DNA of 38,130 nt from SZUA-265 sp966249405 (GCA_966249405.1 CBINDO010000046.1:1-38130), one strand, 5' to 3'; counted from the stretch's first letter, positions 8,087-17,027 are shown. Numbers and translations are program-made. Notes: generated from the letters alone by a model not told the origin.

Positions 8087-9571
8087 ATGTCCCGACAGAA
8101 CTACTTCAACACCCTCACGATGGCGCAAAAGCTCGAGCAACTCGGGCAGTGCCGCTTCATGGACCGCAACGAGTTCAACGGCGTCGAGAAGCTGCGCGGC
8201 AAGACGGTCGTGATCGTGGGTTGCGGCGCACAGGGCTTGAATCAAGGCCTCAACATGCGCGACTCGGGCCTGGACGTGAGCTACGCCCTGCGCCAGGACG
8301 CGATCGATCAAAAGCGCGCTAGCTACGTCAACGCGACGAGCAACGGCTTCAAGGTTGGCACCTACGAGCAGCTCATCCCAGGTGCGGACCTGGTGTGCAA
8401 CTTGGCGCCCGACAAGCAACACGCCGACGTGGTGCAGAAGGTGATGCCGTTGATGAAGAAGGGCGCGTGTCTGGCTTACAGCCACGGCTTCAACATCGTC
8501 GAAGAGGGCCAACAGATCCGCCCCGACTTGACCGTCGTGATGGTGGCTCCCAAGTGCCCGGGCACCGAGGTTCGCGAGGAGTACAAGCGCGGGTTCGGCG
8601 TGCCGACGTTGATCGCCGTGCACAAGGAGAACGATCCGAACGGCGACGGCCTCGAGATCGCCAAGGCCTACGCCGCCGCCACCGGTGGTGACCGCGCGGG
8701 CGTGCTCCAGTCGAGCTTCGTCGCCGAAGTGAAGAGCGACCTGATGGGCGAGCAGACCATCCTCTGCGGCATGCTGCAGACGGGCTCGATCCTGTGCTTC
8801 GACCGCATGGTAGCCCAGGGCATCAACCCCGGCTACGCCAGCAAGCTGATCCAGTTCGGCTGGGAGACGATCACCGAGGCCCTCAAACAGGGCGGCATCA
8901 CGCTCATGATGGACCGCTTGAGCAACCCGGCCAAGATCAAGGCCTTCGAGCTGGCTGAAGAGCTGCGCGGCCTGATGCGTCCGCTGTTCAAGAAGCACCA
9001 AGACGACATCATCACCGGCGTGTTCAGCACGACGATGATGAAAGATTGGGACGCGGGCGACGTGAACCTGCTCGGTTGGCGCGCAGCCACCAACGACACC
9101 GCTTTCGAGCGCACGGCCGCTGGCTCCGACAAGATCAGCGAGCAAGAGTACTTCGATCATGGCGTGCTCATGGTCGCCATGGTCAAAGCCGGCGTGGAGC
9201 TCGCGTTCGAGTGTATGGTCGAGGTCGGCATGAAGCCCGAGTCGGCCTACTACGAGTCACTCCACGAGACGCCCCTCATCGCCAACCTGATCTCGCGCAA
9301 GAAGTTGTACGAGATGAACAAGGTGATCAGCGACACCGCCGAATACGGTTGTTACCTGTTCAGCCACGCTGCGGTTCCCTTGCTCAAGGACTTCATGGCC
9401 AAGCAAGGTACCGACGTGATCGGTAAGCCCTTCGCCCCCGGTAGCCAGCAAGTGGACAACCGCAAGCTGCTGGCCGTCAACCAGGCGATCGCAAACCACC
9501 CGGTCGAGCAAATTGGCGCCACGCTGCGCGGCTACATGACGGCGATGAAGCAAATCGCCGTCGGCGGCTGA
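8087..9571 (+). CDS. ilvC: Ketol-acid reductoisomerase (NADP+), class II
   Basis: A 494-residue enzyme of branched-chain amino acid biosynthesis. It converts acetolactate or acetohydroxybutyrate to the dihydroxy acid for valine, leucine and isoleucine. It is the long class II form with the duplicated C-terminal knotted domain, as in E. coli (491 residues). The N-terminus has the nucleotide-binding motif VVIVGCGAQGLNQGLNMRDSG at about residue 43. The loop RQDAIDQKRAS corresponds to the NADPH-phosphate-binding loop. Metal and substrate residues lie in SFVAEVKSDLMGEQTILCG. Sequence blocks such as TLMMDRLSNPAKIKAFELAEEL and YESLHETPLIANLISRKKLYEMN closely resemble the E. coli enzyme. An AGAGG ribosome-binding site precedes the ATG. 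It is predicted to be IlvY-controlled, and a strong terminator follows. Confidence 0.97.
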   Translation: MSRQNYFNTLTMAQKLEQLGQCRFMDRNEFNGVEKLRGKTVVIVGCGAQGLNQGLNMRDSGLDVSYALRQDAIDQKRASYVNATSNGFKVGTYEQLIPGADLVCNLAPDKQHADVVQKVMPLMKKGACLAYSHGFNIVEEGQQIRPDLTVVMVAPKCPGTEVREEYKRGFGVPTLIAVHKENDPNGDGLEIAKAYAAATGGDRAGVLQSSFVAEVKSDLMGEQTILCGMLQTGSILCFDRMVAQGINPGYASKLIQFGWETITEALKQGGITLMMDRLSNPAKIKAFELAEELRGLMRPLFKKHQDDIITGVFSTTMMKDWDAGDVNLLGWRAATNDTAFERTAAGSDKISEQEYFDHGVLMVAMVKAGVELAFECMVEVGMKPESAYYESLHETPLIANLISRKKLYEMNKVISDTAEYGCYLFSHAAVPLLKDFMAKQGTDVIGKPFAPGSQQVDNRKLLAVNQAIANHPVEQIGATLRGYMTAMKQIAVGG

Positions 9572-9594
9572 TCACTTGTTCGAGTGAGAAAACA

Positions 9595-9625
9595 AGGGCT
9601 CCCTCACGTCGAGGGGGCCCTTTTT
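9595..9625 (+). terminator. Intrinsic terminator after ilvC
   Basis: Stem AGGGCTCCCTC (9595-9605) pairs with GAGGGGGCCCT (9611-9621) with one G-U pair and a five-base loop, followed by a run of five T residues (9621-9625). It begins 24 bases after the ilvC stop. Confidence 0.88.
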
Positions 9626-9644
9626 CGTTACCGCGACGTCGCGG

Positions 9645-11222
9645 TCACTCGTCGATCTGTTCGAACAAGTCCCCGGTGATGCAGTTTTGCGCGAAGTCGA
9701 CGCACATGTCGGGAGACGAAGAGGCGGCGCTAAATTCGGTCATCGCCACCGCGTGCCCGAGGTCGCAGCTGCAGCGCCAGGTGCCTGGCTCCAACGTGAG
9801 CTCCGAGCAGCTGGTGACAAGTCCTCCGTAGGTGATGATCGGTGCGTCGCCGATGACGCCGTGTTGCGTGCAGTTTGCTCGGTATGTGCAGAAGTCCGCG
9901 GCGTCGTAGCGAGTCTCCTCGACGCACTCGATCGCGTCCGTTGCTACGGGTTCTGCGCGGCTCGCACACAACTCGACGGCGTCGACGCACGTTTGCAGGT
10001 CGAGGCCCGGATCGGCAAAGGTAAACGCCAGCCGCCGGTCCATCACCTGGCACTCGCACGATGGGTTGACCTGTTCTTCGTGAACACGGCAGGTCGCCCA
10101 TGGGCTCTCGTACACCTTCACTTCGGACGCAGGCAATGCCACCGAATACGTACAATCGTGCTCCCAAGAGCAATCGTCCGAGTGGAGTTCCTCGGCCCGC
10201 ACCTCGCAGCTCGGCGCGCCGAGTTCCACTCGCTCGAACGGGTCACAGAGTTGCGTCCCCGCTTCGCAGGCGGCAGCGGCGTCATCGGTGCCCTCGACGC
10301 CGTAGAGGTACCCCATACTCTCGCTGAGGCAATTGCACTGCAAGCCGCCGGCTTGGTCGTCGATGCAGCGAGCGTAGATATCGTGATACGTCGTGGCGAC
10401 GGCAACTTCTCCGACGTGCACCTGCTGAGTGCAACGCATCGACCGCTCACACGGATAGTTGGTCGTGTTTTGCACCGCCGCTTCGCACTCGGGAGGCTCC
10501 ACTTGCGAGGGGTGCACTCCCCAAGTGCACAACGGCGCGGCGGCGCGGCACGCCGTGTCGATGTCGACGTTGGTGAGCTCGAAGCCCGTTATCGTCGAGA
10601 ACTCCATGCAATCGCACAGCCAGGTCCCAAATCCGATGTCCGTGCAGTTGACCCCTGCCTGACGCGAACCGCATTTGGCTTGGTAGATGCACTGCTGTTC
10701 GGACTTCGGCGCGTCGAGGGGCGTCAACTCGCAATCGTCCGGATCGAAAAGCGGGATCTCTGGCCCCTCGACGTCGCGCCACGTCTCGTCGGCGGTTGAG
10801 CTTCGGGTGTCCGGACCGCTCGATGTGGGCTCGGTCGTAGGGTTTGCGAGGGTGTCGGAACCGTCGGTGCCGGAGCTGTCCACACCGTCCGAAGGCGCGA
10901 CGCCGGACGTCTCCGAGCCGGGTGGTGTCGTCGAGGTCGGCGTCGCGCTCTCGTTGGTGGTTGACGTGGCCTCGGCGTCACGCGACGTCGCTTCGGGGCT
11001 CGCGTCGAGTGTCGACGGTTGCGAGGTCGCGGGTTCGTTGGACGGCGTGCCGGACGTCACGCCGTCGGAAGCCGACGAGAGTGTGTCGAGCTCGCTGCTC
11101 GAAACGCTGGACGCCGGCTCACTTGGAGCGACGTCATCGGTACCGCAAGCCTGGAGACCAAAGCCGAACCACACCATCGCGGTGAACGCTCGCCAGTTGG
11201 GCTGCCAACACGAAACGGTCAT
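9645..11222 (-). CDS. Lipoprotein with four tandem 8-cysteine modules
   Basis: The start at 11222 overlaps the stop of the upstream gene by four bases (ATGA), and is favoured over an in-frame ATG at 11240. The N-terminus has a lipoprotein signal (AMVWFGFGLQAC). A Ser/Thr/Glu/Pro linker of about 120 residues follows. The C-terminal 360 residues hold four modules of about 70-80 residues, at about 164-232, 246-326, 339-419 and 433-514. Each has eight cysteines in the order C, C-x5-C, C, CxC, C-x6-C, with variable spacers. The repeats fit a disulfide-bonded extracellular fold. No named family was recognised. The protein is in an operon with the vWA-like lipoprotein upstream and may act with it at the cell surface. 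Confidence 0.82.
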   Translation of the reverse strand: MTVSCWQPNWRAFTAMVWFGFGLQACGTDDVAPSEPASSVSSSELDTLSSASDGVTSGTPSNEPATSQPSTLDASPEATSRDAEATSTTNESATPTSTTPPGSETSGVAPSDGVDSSGTDGSDTLANPTTEPTSSGPDTRSSTADETWRDVEGPEIPLFDPDDCELTPLDAPKSEQQCIYQAKCGSRQAGVNCTDIGFGTWLCDCMEFSTITGFELTNVDIDTACRAAAPLCTWGVHPSQVEPPECEAAVQNTTNYPCERSMRCTQQVHVGEVAVATTYHDIYARCIDDQAGGLQCNCLSESMGYLYGVEGTDDAAAACEAGTQLCDPFERVELGAPSCEVRAEELHSDDCSWEHDCTYSVALPASEVKVYESPWATCRVHEEQVNPSCECQVMDRRLAFTFADPGLDLQTCVDAVELCASRAEPVATDAIECVEETRYDAADFCTYRANCTQHGVIGDAPIITYGGLVTSCSELTLEPGTWRCSCDLGHAVAMTEFSAASSSPDMCVDFAQNCITGDLFEQIDE

Positions 11223-12553
11223 GGCGCCTCCTTCAGCCATTGCAGGTAGCTTTGCACGGCGTCGGTCAAACTGGCCGCGTCCGTCGGTGAATAACTGAGC
11301 ACTTGGGCATACACTTCGCCGTCGGGTAAGTAGTCACCGCTCGCGTGGTCGCGCCAATTGGTTATGTAGTCGCTTTGGGCGGCGTAATCCTCACTGTCGA
11401 TCTTACCACTCTTCACCGCTTCTTGGGCGATGCAGTAGGCCGTCTCCTGAAGCGAGATGACGCGCTCGCCGTTACCCGCGTGAGACACGTCTTCGGCGAA
11501 CGCGAGTCCCGCTTCCTCTCCCAGGTTCAACATGCGAGTGCGAATGCCAGCTCGATACGCGTCCTGCACCCTGCCGAACACCGGATCCCGGTTACAGGTT
11601 GGCGCATCGAAGAAGGTGCAGGAATCCCCGGGCGGGCCGTCTCCCAGAAACAGCATGTGTTTGGGCCCCGAGTGGTCGTAGGCGAGCAACTTCTCGATGA
11701 CCACCGCGAGCGCGTCCGAGAGCGGCCCCTCCTGCTTGTTCTCGGTAACGGCTTCTTCCGATGGCGGCAACCAACCGTCCAGCTCGGCATTGTTCGAAAC
11801 CGGTTCGGTCTCCGAAAGATACAAGTTCGGGCAGGCGCCGCTCTGCTCGGCGCGGTACACCACCGGCCAGAACCGTACATTTGTCTCACCGGACAATCGG
11901 GTCAGCACGCCGCGCATGGCCTCCCATACGTCGGGATACTCCCCGAACCCCGTGCTCCCACCATACAACGACGTCGAGAACACGCCCGAGCTCCCGTCGA
12001 TGACGAGCATGACTAGCGGCGTGCCGTCGGGGAACGTCACCACGACGCCCGAATCGGACGCAGCGTCAGCGTTGGGCTCGAGCGAAGCGTCGGAAACCTC
12101 TGACGTCCCCGCCTCGGCGTCGTGTGCTCCAGCGTCGGACCCGTGTTCGTCCGCGCTGGTGGGGTGTTCGGTAGCAGCCGCGTCGACACCAACCTGGCTC
12201 GAGGTGCTCGTCGTCTCCGTGTCGCTCGGCTGCTCCCCTGCATCGACCCGGTGAGAGGGCGCGGACGTCGGTGCACTCGCCGAAGCTCGAGTCGATGCGC
12301 TGCTGGTGGGCACCGACTGGTCCACCGCTGACGAGACCTCACGCCCCTTGGTATCTGCGCTCACCTCAGCGGGCGACGTTGCCGTGGAGTCGTCGTTGGA
12401 CTCCGCGACGGAGTCGCGCTGTGGATCCGAGCTGCATGCGCCGATCAGCAGGACGAGTGGTGAGAAGCTGCACGCGGTTAACGCGCGTCGAACCGAAGAA
12501 GATGAACGTGGCGGGGCGAGTCGGGTCGAGTACGAGGGACAAAAAGTGATCAT
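11219..12553 (-). CDS. vWA-domain-like lipoprotein
   Basis: The ATG at 12553 is chosen because GGTGG precedes it and it opens a signal peptide with a lipobox (FSPLVLLIGAC). The in-frame ATG at 12631 is less likely. The protein is about 444 residues. A Ser/Thr/Asp-rich linker spans about residues 50-170. The C-terminal part begins MLVIDGSSGVFSTSLYG and contains ALAVVIEKLLAYDHSGPKHMLFLGDG, compatible with a von Willebrand A fold. The MIDAS motif is degenerate (DGSSG rather than DxSxS). It ends overlapping the start of the Cys-repeat gene by four bases, so the two are translated together. Confidence 0.75.
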   Translation of the reverse strand: MITFCPSYSTRLAPPRSSSSVRRALTACSFSPLVLLIGACSSDPQRDSVAESNDDSTATSPAEVSADTKGREVSSAVDQSVPTSSASTRASASAPTSAPSHRVDAGEQPSDTETTSTSSQVGVDAAATEHPTSADEHGSDAGAHDAEAGTSEVSDASLEPNADAASDSGVVVTFPDGTPLVMLVIDGSSGVFSTSLYGGSTGFGEYPDVWEAMRGVLTRLSGETNVRFWPVVYRAEQSGACPNLYLSETEPVSNNAELDGWLPPSEEAVTENKQEGPLSDALAVVIEKLLAYDHSGPKHMLFLGDGPPGDSCTFFDAPTCNRDPVFGRVQDAYRAGIRTRMLNLGEEAGLAFAEDVSHAGNGERVISLQETAYCIAQEAVKSGKIDSEDYAAQSDYITNWRDHASGDYLPDGEVYAQVLSYSPTDAASLTDAVQSYLQWLKEAP

Positions 12554-12889
12554 GTTGCCACCAGAGCAGAGGGCGTCTGGTCGGTGACGGTGAGCGACCC
12601 CCAATACTCTGACAAGTGAAAAAAACTTCATCTCGAGGCGCGCGAGCGAGGGGGCGTCGCCCGCTCCCTCACGTCAGGCTGAACGGAACGTGCGCGGCGC
12701 GAGACCAATAGGTGCGATCACCTGGTGCAACTACCCCCCTCGTGCCGGCCCGATCACGGTGTGAGCCGTGAATTGGTGCGTACCGCGAGATGCACCGCAC
12801 ACGGCGGGGTTGCAGCACCCGAAGGCCCTCCGCAAGCACGCCCTAGGAGGACCCCTTCGAAGGGACGCAGCAAGGAGACCGTAGCTCTG

Positions 12890-12931
12890 CAGCGGCAAGA
12901 TTCAGCTTCGCAGCAGCAAGATTCAGCTTCG
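12890..12931 (+). repeat. 21-bp tandem repeat, two units
   Basis: Two 21-base units CAGC(G/A)GCAAGATTCAGCTTCG occur back to back (12890-12910, 12911-12931) with one difference. A further partial unit begins at 12932. In one frame it encodes Gln-Asp-Ser-Ala-Ser repeats but no gene is supported there. Confidence 0.75.
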
Positions 12932-13104
12932 GAGCGGCAGAAGAATCGGGACACCCCTGAGTTCCGGGAGTCCAACGGCCTGGGTGGGGCCTAGTTCGGC
13001 GGGGGAGCGAAGGTATGTGACGATGGCGCGTCGCGACGATGGCTTTCGACGGTATTGCGGTGTGCGGCGCAACCCGTCTGCGATGCCACGCGGGACGGCT
13101 TGGC

Positions 13105-13243
13105 CAAGAGTGGGTCTCGAACCTCGAGACCCGCGACGTAACCGGTGAGCGAACGGTGGCGGGCAGAGCCGCAAAAACGACCGCCTCACCACGCTGGACG
13201 CGCGTTTTTCCCACTAGCGACCGTTTTTGAGATCTGCTCTAAG
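13105..13243 (+). repeat. Dispersed hairpin element family 1, full copy A (MITE-like)
   Basis: Same structure as the inverted copy at 24797-24944: a left end GAGTGGGTCTCGAACC.. forming a hairpin with GAGACCCGC, a second hairpin (AAAAACGACCGC.. GCGCGCGTTTTT) and a right end GAGATCTGCTCTAAG. The right end, read in reverse, matches the left end as a terminal inverted repeat. The distal end abuts the cysS start region, and the AAGGGG used as the ribosome-binding site begins at its edge. Confidence 0.75.
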
Positions 13244-13250
13244 GGGTGGC

Positions 13251-14822
13251 ATGGTCTTTCGCCCTTACGACTCCCGAGCCAAGCAACAGGTGGATTTCGC
13301 ACCGATGGTGGCTGGCAAGGTGAGTCTCTATCACTGTGGCCCCACCGTTTATTCGACGGCGCACATCGGCAACTTTCGTTCGTTCCTGTTCGCTGACACG
13401 CTGCGGCGCTCCCTCGAGTATTTGGGGTTCGAGGTGCTGCAGATCATGAACATCACCGACGTGGGGCATCTCACGGAAGACGATCGCGCCGATAGCCACG
13501 GCGAAGACAAACTGCAAAAGGCCGCTGCAGCGCTGGGTTGGGATCCGTACCGCGTCGCCCGGCACTTCGAAGCCTCTTTCCACGCCGACCGCGAGAAGCT
13601 GGGCATCTTGGCGGCCCACCATTACCCGCGCGCGACCGAGCACATTCCGGAGATGCTCGCGCAAATCCAGCAGCTCATCGACCGCGGCCACGCCTACGTG
13701 CCGGAGGGCTCCGGCGAGGTCTATTACGACATCAGCTCCTTCCCTGCTTACGGCGAGCTCAGCGGCAAGAACGTCGAAGATCTCGACTTGGGTGCGCGCA
13801 TCGCGATCAACGAGATCAAGAAACACCCCGCGGACTTCGCGCTGTGGAAGACCGACAAGGGTCACTTGATGCAGTGGGATCCCAACGCGGAGGAAACGTG
13901 GAAAGAGTACCCGCACCCGCGCCCACACTTGGATGAACGCATCGCGCGTGGCTTCCCCGGCTGGCACATCGAGTGTTCGGCGATGAGTCTGCGTTATCTC
14001 GGCGCCACTTTCGACATCCACACCGGCGGCGAAGACAACGTCTTCCCTCATCACGAGTGCGAGATCGCCCAGGCCAAGGGCGCGACCGACGGCGAGTTTG
14101 CGCGCCACTGGATGCACGCACGTCACTTGCTCGTCAACCAACGCAAGATGAGCAAGCGCGAGGGGACGCTCTACACGTTGGAGGATCTCACGCAGAAGGG
14201 TTACACCCCGAAAGAGATCCGTTACCTGCTCGTCACCAACCACTACCGCCAGCCGATGAACTTCACGCTGGAGGGGCTCGACGCCGCGCGCGCCTCGATC
14301 GCGCGCCTGCAAAACTGCCGGGACTTGCTCGTCGAGGGCGCGCAAAGCGCCGAAAACTCGGCGCCCACAGCCGTCTCGCAAGCCTGCACGACGTTCGAGC
14401 AAGCTTTCGCTGCTGCGATCAGCGACGATTTGAACGTTGCCAACGCCATGGCGGCGTTGTTCGAGTTCGTGGGCGCGCTCAACCGCGAGAAGCCGACCGG
14501 CACTACGGCCACGCGCGCGCTGGAGGTCCTCGACCGCGCCGACCACGTCTTCGGCGTGCTCACGCGCGAGGTAAAGGCGTTTTTCGTCAGCAAGGAGGAG
14601 CTCGACGCTGGCGTCGCGACAGCGCCGGGAGCTGCCGCGCTCGAGCCCACGTTGGCCCGCGACGCGTTCTCGGCCGAAGACGCACGCACCCTCGCGTTCG
14701 CACGCCACGCAGCGCGCAAGAACAAAGACTTCGGCCTCGCCGACAAGATCCGCGATCGCCTCAAGGCCAACGGCGTGGTTTTCGAAGACACTCCCAAAGG
14801 TGTGCGCGTCAAGTTACCGTAA
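13251..14822 (+). CDS. cysS: Cysteinyl-tRNA synthetase
   Basis: A class I aminoacyl-tRNA synthetase that charges tRNA-Cys. It has the zinc-site cysteine (YHCGPTVY), the HIGH motif as HIGN (STAHIGNFRSFLFADTL) and the KMSKR loop (QRKMSKREGTLYTLEDL). Other zinc ligands are in GWHIECSAMS and FPHHECEIAQAKG. The ATG at 13251 is preferred over one at 13227, because AAGGGGTGG lies just before it and family proteins begin near this point. The 523-residue length is longer than E. coli CysS (461), mostly in the linker and C-terminal portions. The 5' end abuts a dispersed hairpin element, so its transcription may be affected by that repeat. Confidence 0.96.
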   Translation: MVFRPYDSRAKQQVDFAPMVAGKVSLYHCGPTVYSTAHIGNFRSFLFADTLRRSLEYLGFEVLQIMNITDVGHLTEDDRADSHGEDKLQKAAAALGWDPYRVARHFEASFHADREKLGILAAHHYPRATEHIPEMLAQIQQLIDRGHAYVPEGSGEVYYDISSFPAYGELSGKNVEDLDLGARIAINEIKKHPADFALWKTDKGHLMQWDPNAEETWKEYPHPRPHLDERIARGFPGWHIECSAMSLRYLGATFDIHTGGEDNVFPHHECEIAQAKGATDGEFARHWMHARHLLVNQRKMSKREGTLYTLEDLTQKGYTPKEIRYLLVTNHYRQPMNFTLEGLDAARASIARLQNCRDLLVEGAQSAENSAPTAVSQACTTFEQAFAAAISDDLNVANAMAALFEFVGALNREKPTGTTATRALEVLDRADHVFGVLTREVKAFFVSKEELDAGVATAPGAAALEPTLARDAFSAEDARTLAFARHAARKNKDFGLADKIRDRLKANGVVFEDTPKGVRVKLP

Positions 14823-15138
14823 CCGGGCAGCGCATCGGACCTTTCGTGCAACGGCGCGGTGGCCGAAAACCCGGTAGAGCTTTGCCGACCGAACTCGGGC
14901 ACGAGTCCCCCCGAGGGGAGGGAGCCGTTACCCGTCTAGAGGGGCTGGGCCCAAACCCCAAAGCACCACGAACGTAGGGCGCCGAGGTCGTGTTTCCGTG
15001 AGTGCGAAACACGACGACCACCGTCTCGGTGTCGCAAGGCGGTCGAATAAGTCGAGCGTTCGGTAACCACGCAAACAGTCCCGGCATACACAGTCAGTTC
15101 CCTTTGGAACGATAGCAACCCGATGACGGAGGTGACTT
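14823..15138. other. Intergenic region downstream of cysS
   Basis: 316 bases without a gene. It holds a perfect 10-bp hairpin (14987-15015). The strong ribosome-binding site GGAGGTGA at 15128-15135 serves the next gene. No clear promoter was placed. Confidence 0.5.
14987..15015. other. Perfect inverted repeat downstream of cysS
   Basis: GTCGTGTTTC (14987-14996), nine-base loop, GAAACACGAC (15006-15015). It has no T-tract after it, so it is not a standard intrinsic terminator. It could be an operator or RNA processing hairpin upstream of the cytochrome-like gene. Confidence 0.45.
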
Positions 15139-16365
15139 ATGCGCAGGCTCAAACGGATGGGCGTCGCTGCGGCGACTTTTGGCTTTTCCACGGTTCCACT
15201 GGCTTGTGGTGACGACGATGGGGCGGGCCAGCCCTACATGCGCGATGCCGCAACGGAGGAAGATGCGGGCGAAACCGTCGTTGTCCCCGTGGACACGACT
15301 GACGACCCATCGCCAATACCTTCGGACGTCACGAGCGGCTCAGCCCAAACCGACCCCGGCTCCCCGACGACGGGAAACCTGGATGGAGGAACAGGTGCGG
15401 CCACCGAGGCGACCGACGCAGCCGCGGACACCGCCCCGATGATGGATGGTTCGACTTCGGATGCCATGGCCACGGGTGAATCGATGGATCCACAGGTGCC
15501 CCCGACCGAGGCCGTAGCGATGCAGGCCTGGCTTGCCGCAGGTTACTATTTGGATTGGGTATGTGAAGAGGAGCCTAACGCCAAAACGGAAGGCGCGGAG
15601 GCCATTCACGTCCACGGCGCCAGGACGCGCGTATGCGCGAACGTCATGCTCGCCTCGAGCCCTGCCCCGGGCGGGGACGGTGAGTTCCCCGCGGGCGCGG
15701 CGGCCGTAAAGGAGGTTTACGACGAAGACGACACGCTGATCGCCACAGTCGTCTCAGTCAAGACCGCGGCTGAAAGTGACAACGGAAACAATTGGTACTG
15801 GTACGGGGGACCTGAATCGGCGGGTTACGGGTTTACGGGCTGCACGGGTTGCCATAGCGCAGCCGCATCTGACGAGGATCACCCCGGCGCAGGAGACTTC
15901 GTCTACTTTCAAGTCACCGACGAAGCGCAGCTGCCGCCGGTAGGCGACGTGGCTTCCGTTCAGGCCTGGTTGGAAGCTGGACACTACCTCGACTGGACTT
16001 GTGAAGAGGCAGCCAACGTCAAAACGGACGGCGCAGCCGCGATCCACGTTCACCCCAAGAACCGCATTTGCGTCAATGCCAAGCTCGCTGCTGGGGAGTT
16101 GACCGCAGACGGGCAGTGGCCCGCGGGCGTCGCGGCAGTCAAGGAGTTGTACGGTGAGCAGGCCGACGGTGGAACAATGACGGGCGTTGTGCTCTACACC
16201 AAGGTGAGCTCCAAGAGTGACGAAGGCAATGGGTTCTTTTGGTTCGCCGGGGAAGGCGCCACGGGATTAGGAGTCGCGGGTTGCACGGGCTGCCACAGCG
16301 CGGCTGGAGCGGACACCGACCATCCGGGAGCCGGCGATTACGTCTACGACCGAGTCGTCCAATGA
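15139..16365 (+). CDS. Lipoprotein with two tandem cytochrome P460-like heme domains
   Basis: A 408-residue lipoprotein (FGFSTVPLAC lipobox) with an acidic Ser/Thr/Asp linker to about residue 125. Two homologous domains follow, about 128-260 and 275-405. Each has QAWLxAGxYLDWxCEE, an IHVH motif (H157/H159; H303/H305), a KEVYD/KELYG strand, an aromatic WYWY or FFWF block and the heme c motif CTGCH (C235-H239; C382-H386) followed by a DFVY/DYVY ending. This order matches cytochrome P460-type domains, whose c-type heme is attached through CxxCH. It would be a periplasm- or surface-facing diheme redox protein. GGAGGTGA ends three bases before the ATG. Substrate (hydroxylamine, NO or other) is not known. 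Confidence 0.8.
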   Translation: MRRLKRMGVAAATFGFSTVPLACGDDDGAGQPYMRDAATEEDAGETVVVPVDTTDDPSPIPSDVTSGSAQTDPGSPTTGNLDGGTGAATEATDAAADTAPMMDGSTSDAMATGESMDPQVPPTEAVAMQAWLAAGYYLDWVCEEEPNAKTEGAEAIHVHGARTRVCANVMLASSPAPGGDGEFPAGAAAVKEVYDEDDTLIATVVSVKTAAESDNGNNWYWYGGPESAGYGFTGCTGCHSAAASDEDHPGAGDFVYFQVTDEAQLPPVGDVASVQAWLEAGHYLDWTCEEAANVKTDGAAAIHVHPKNRICVNAKLAAGELTADGQWPAGVAAVKELYGEQADGGTMTGVVLYTKVSSKSDEGNGFFWFAGEGATGLGVAGCTGCHSAAGADTDHPGAGDYVYDRVVQ

Positions 16366-16526
16366 CGAAGGCGACCGCATGACCTTGTCCCACCGTCATC
16401 CGTGATGCTGCACCTTGCCGGCGGCGGCGAGGACATCGACCAGACGTCATGCTACGTGTGGTGTTCGCGCCTTGGGCGGGTTTTTGCTCGGTTCTCAGAC
16501 TGTTCGGTGCTCTAATATGAACCATC

Positions 16527-17027
16527 ATGGTTTGGGATATCCGCATCGACCCGTCCAATGGCCACGTGTGGTGCGGAGCCGTCGAGGTGACTCCCGCGAC
16601 GACGCGCGACCAACTGAACGATGACTTCCGGATCAGCGAGGAACAGCTCGTTGCAGTCGATCGAAGGCTGGTGCCGTGTTCGTTCGCGACGACCCATGGC
16701 CGCAAGGACGCCCTCGACTTCGACGTGAGCCTGCGCTTCGAATCCGGCGTGCTCGTCAGTGTGTTCATCGCCATCACGGATCCCAACCTTCGAACCGAGA
16801 CGCTCGACGAGTTCTACGCTTCGCGGGAACCCCTCATGCAGCTGCACCGAGATTGGCTTCGGGCGCAGATGACCGATGTAGAAGGGGGTTTGCCCAACGC
16901 GACCGGCCCCGCACGCATCTCTGATTACCCATGGGGTTCAGTAGGGGTCGCGCGAGACAAGAGCGACGGCGTCTACGTCTTCGTCCACATGGGTCGCGGG
17001 TCTCGAGTTTCGAGACCCCGCTCTTAG
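16527..17027 (+). CDS. Protein of unknown function, ending in a dispersed repeat
   Basis: A 166-residue, soluble-looking protein (MVWDIRIDPSNGHVWCGAVEVTPATTRDQLNDDF..) with a beta-rich middle (ALDFDVSLRFESGVLVSVFIAITD) and no signal peptide. No family was recognised. The last residues (GRGSRVSRPRS) come from a repeat-element end (16993-17028) whose terminal CTCTTAG supplies the TAG stop, so the native C-terminus may have been altered by insertion. The stop overlaps by three bases the stop codon of the convergent bactofilin-like gene. Confidence 0.65.
   Translation: MVWDIRIDPSNGHVWCGAVEVTPATTRDQLNDDFRISEEQLVAVDRRLVPCSFATTHGRKDALDFDVSLRFESGVLVSVFIAITDPNLRTETLDEFYASREPLMQLHRDWLRAQMTDVEGGLPNATGPARISDYPWGSVGVARDKSDGVYVFVHMGRGSRVSRPRS

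Larger units (their letters stand above)
12554..13250. other. Intergenic region before cysS
   Basis: About 700 bases without a convincing gene. It includes a 21-bp tandem repeat (12890-12931) and the whole of a dispersed hairpin element (13105-13243) next to the cysS ribosome-binding site. The open frame at 12725-12994 is of low-complexity composition and lacks gene-like features. No tRNA was found. Confidence 0.6.

Noticed and set aside
8066..9160. Long open frame (364 residues) on the minus strand inside ilvC
   Set aside because: It is the His/Val/Leu-rich shadow of the strongly conserved ilvC reading frame in GC-rich DNA; it has no family features.
12725..12994. Open frame of 89 residues with Gln-Asp-Ser-Ala-Ser repeats
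   Set aside because: Low-complexity, no ribosome-binding site and no homologue recognised; caused by the 21-bp repeat.
13111..13132. Sequence resembling a tRNA T-arm (GGTTCGAGACC on the minus strand)
   Set aside because: It is the hairpin of the dispersed element; no acceptor, anticodon or D-arm can be folded around it.
13239..14708. Long open frame (489 residues) on the minus strand inside cysS
   Set aside because: Shadow of cysS; Arg/Val/Leu/Asp-rich without motifs.
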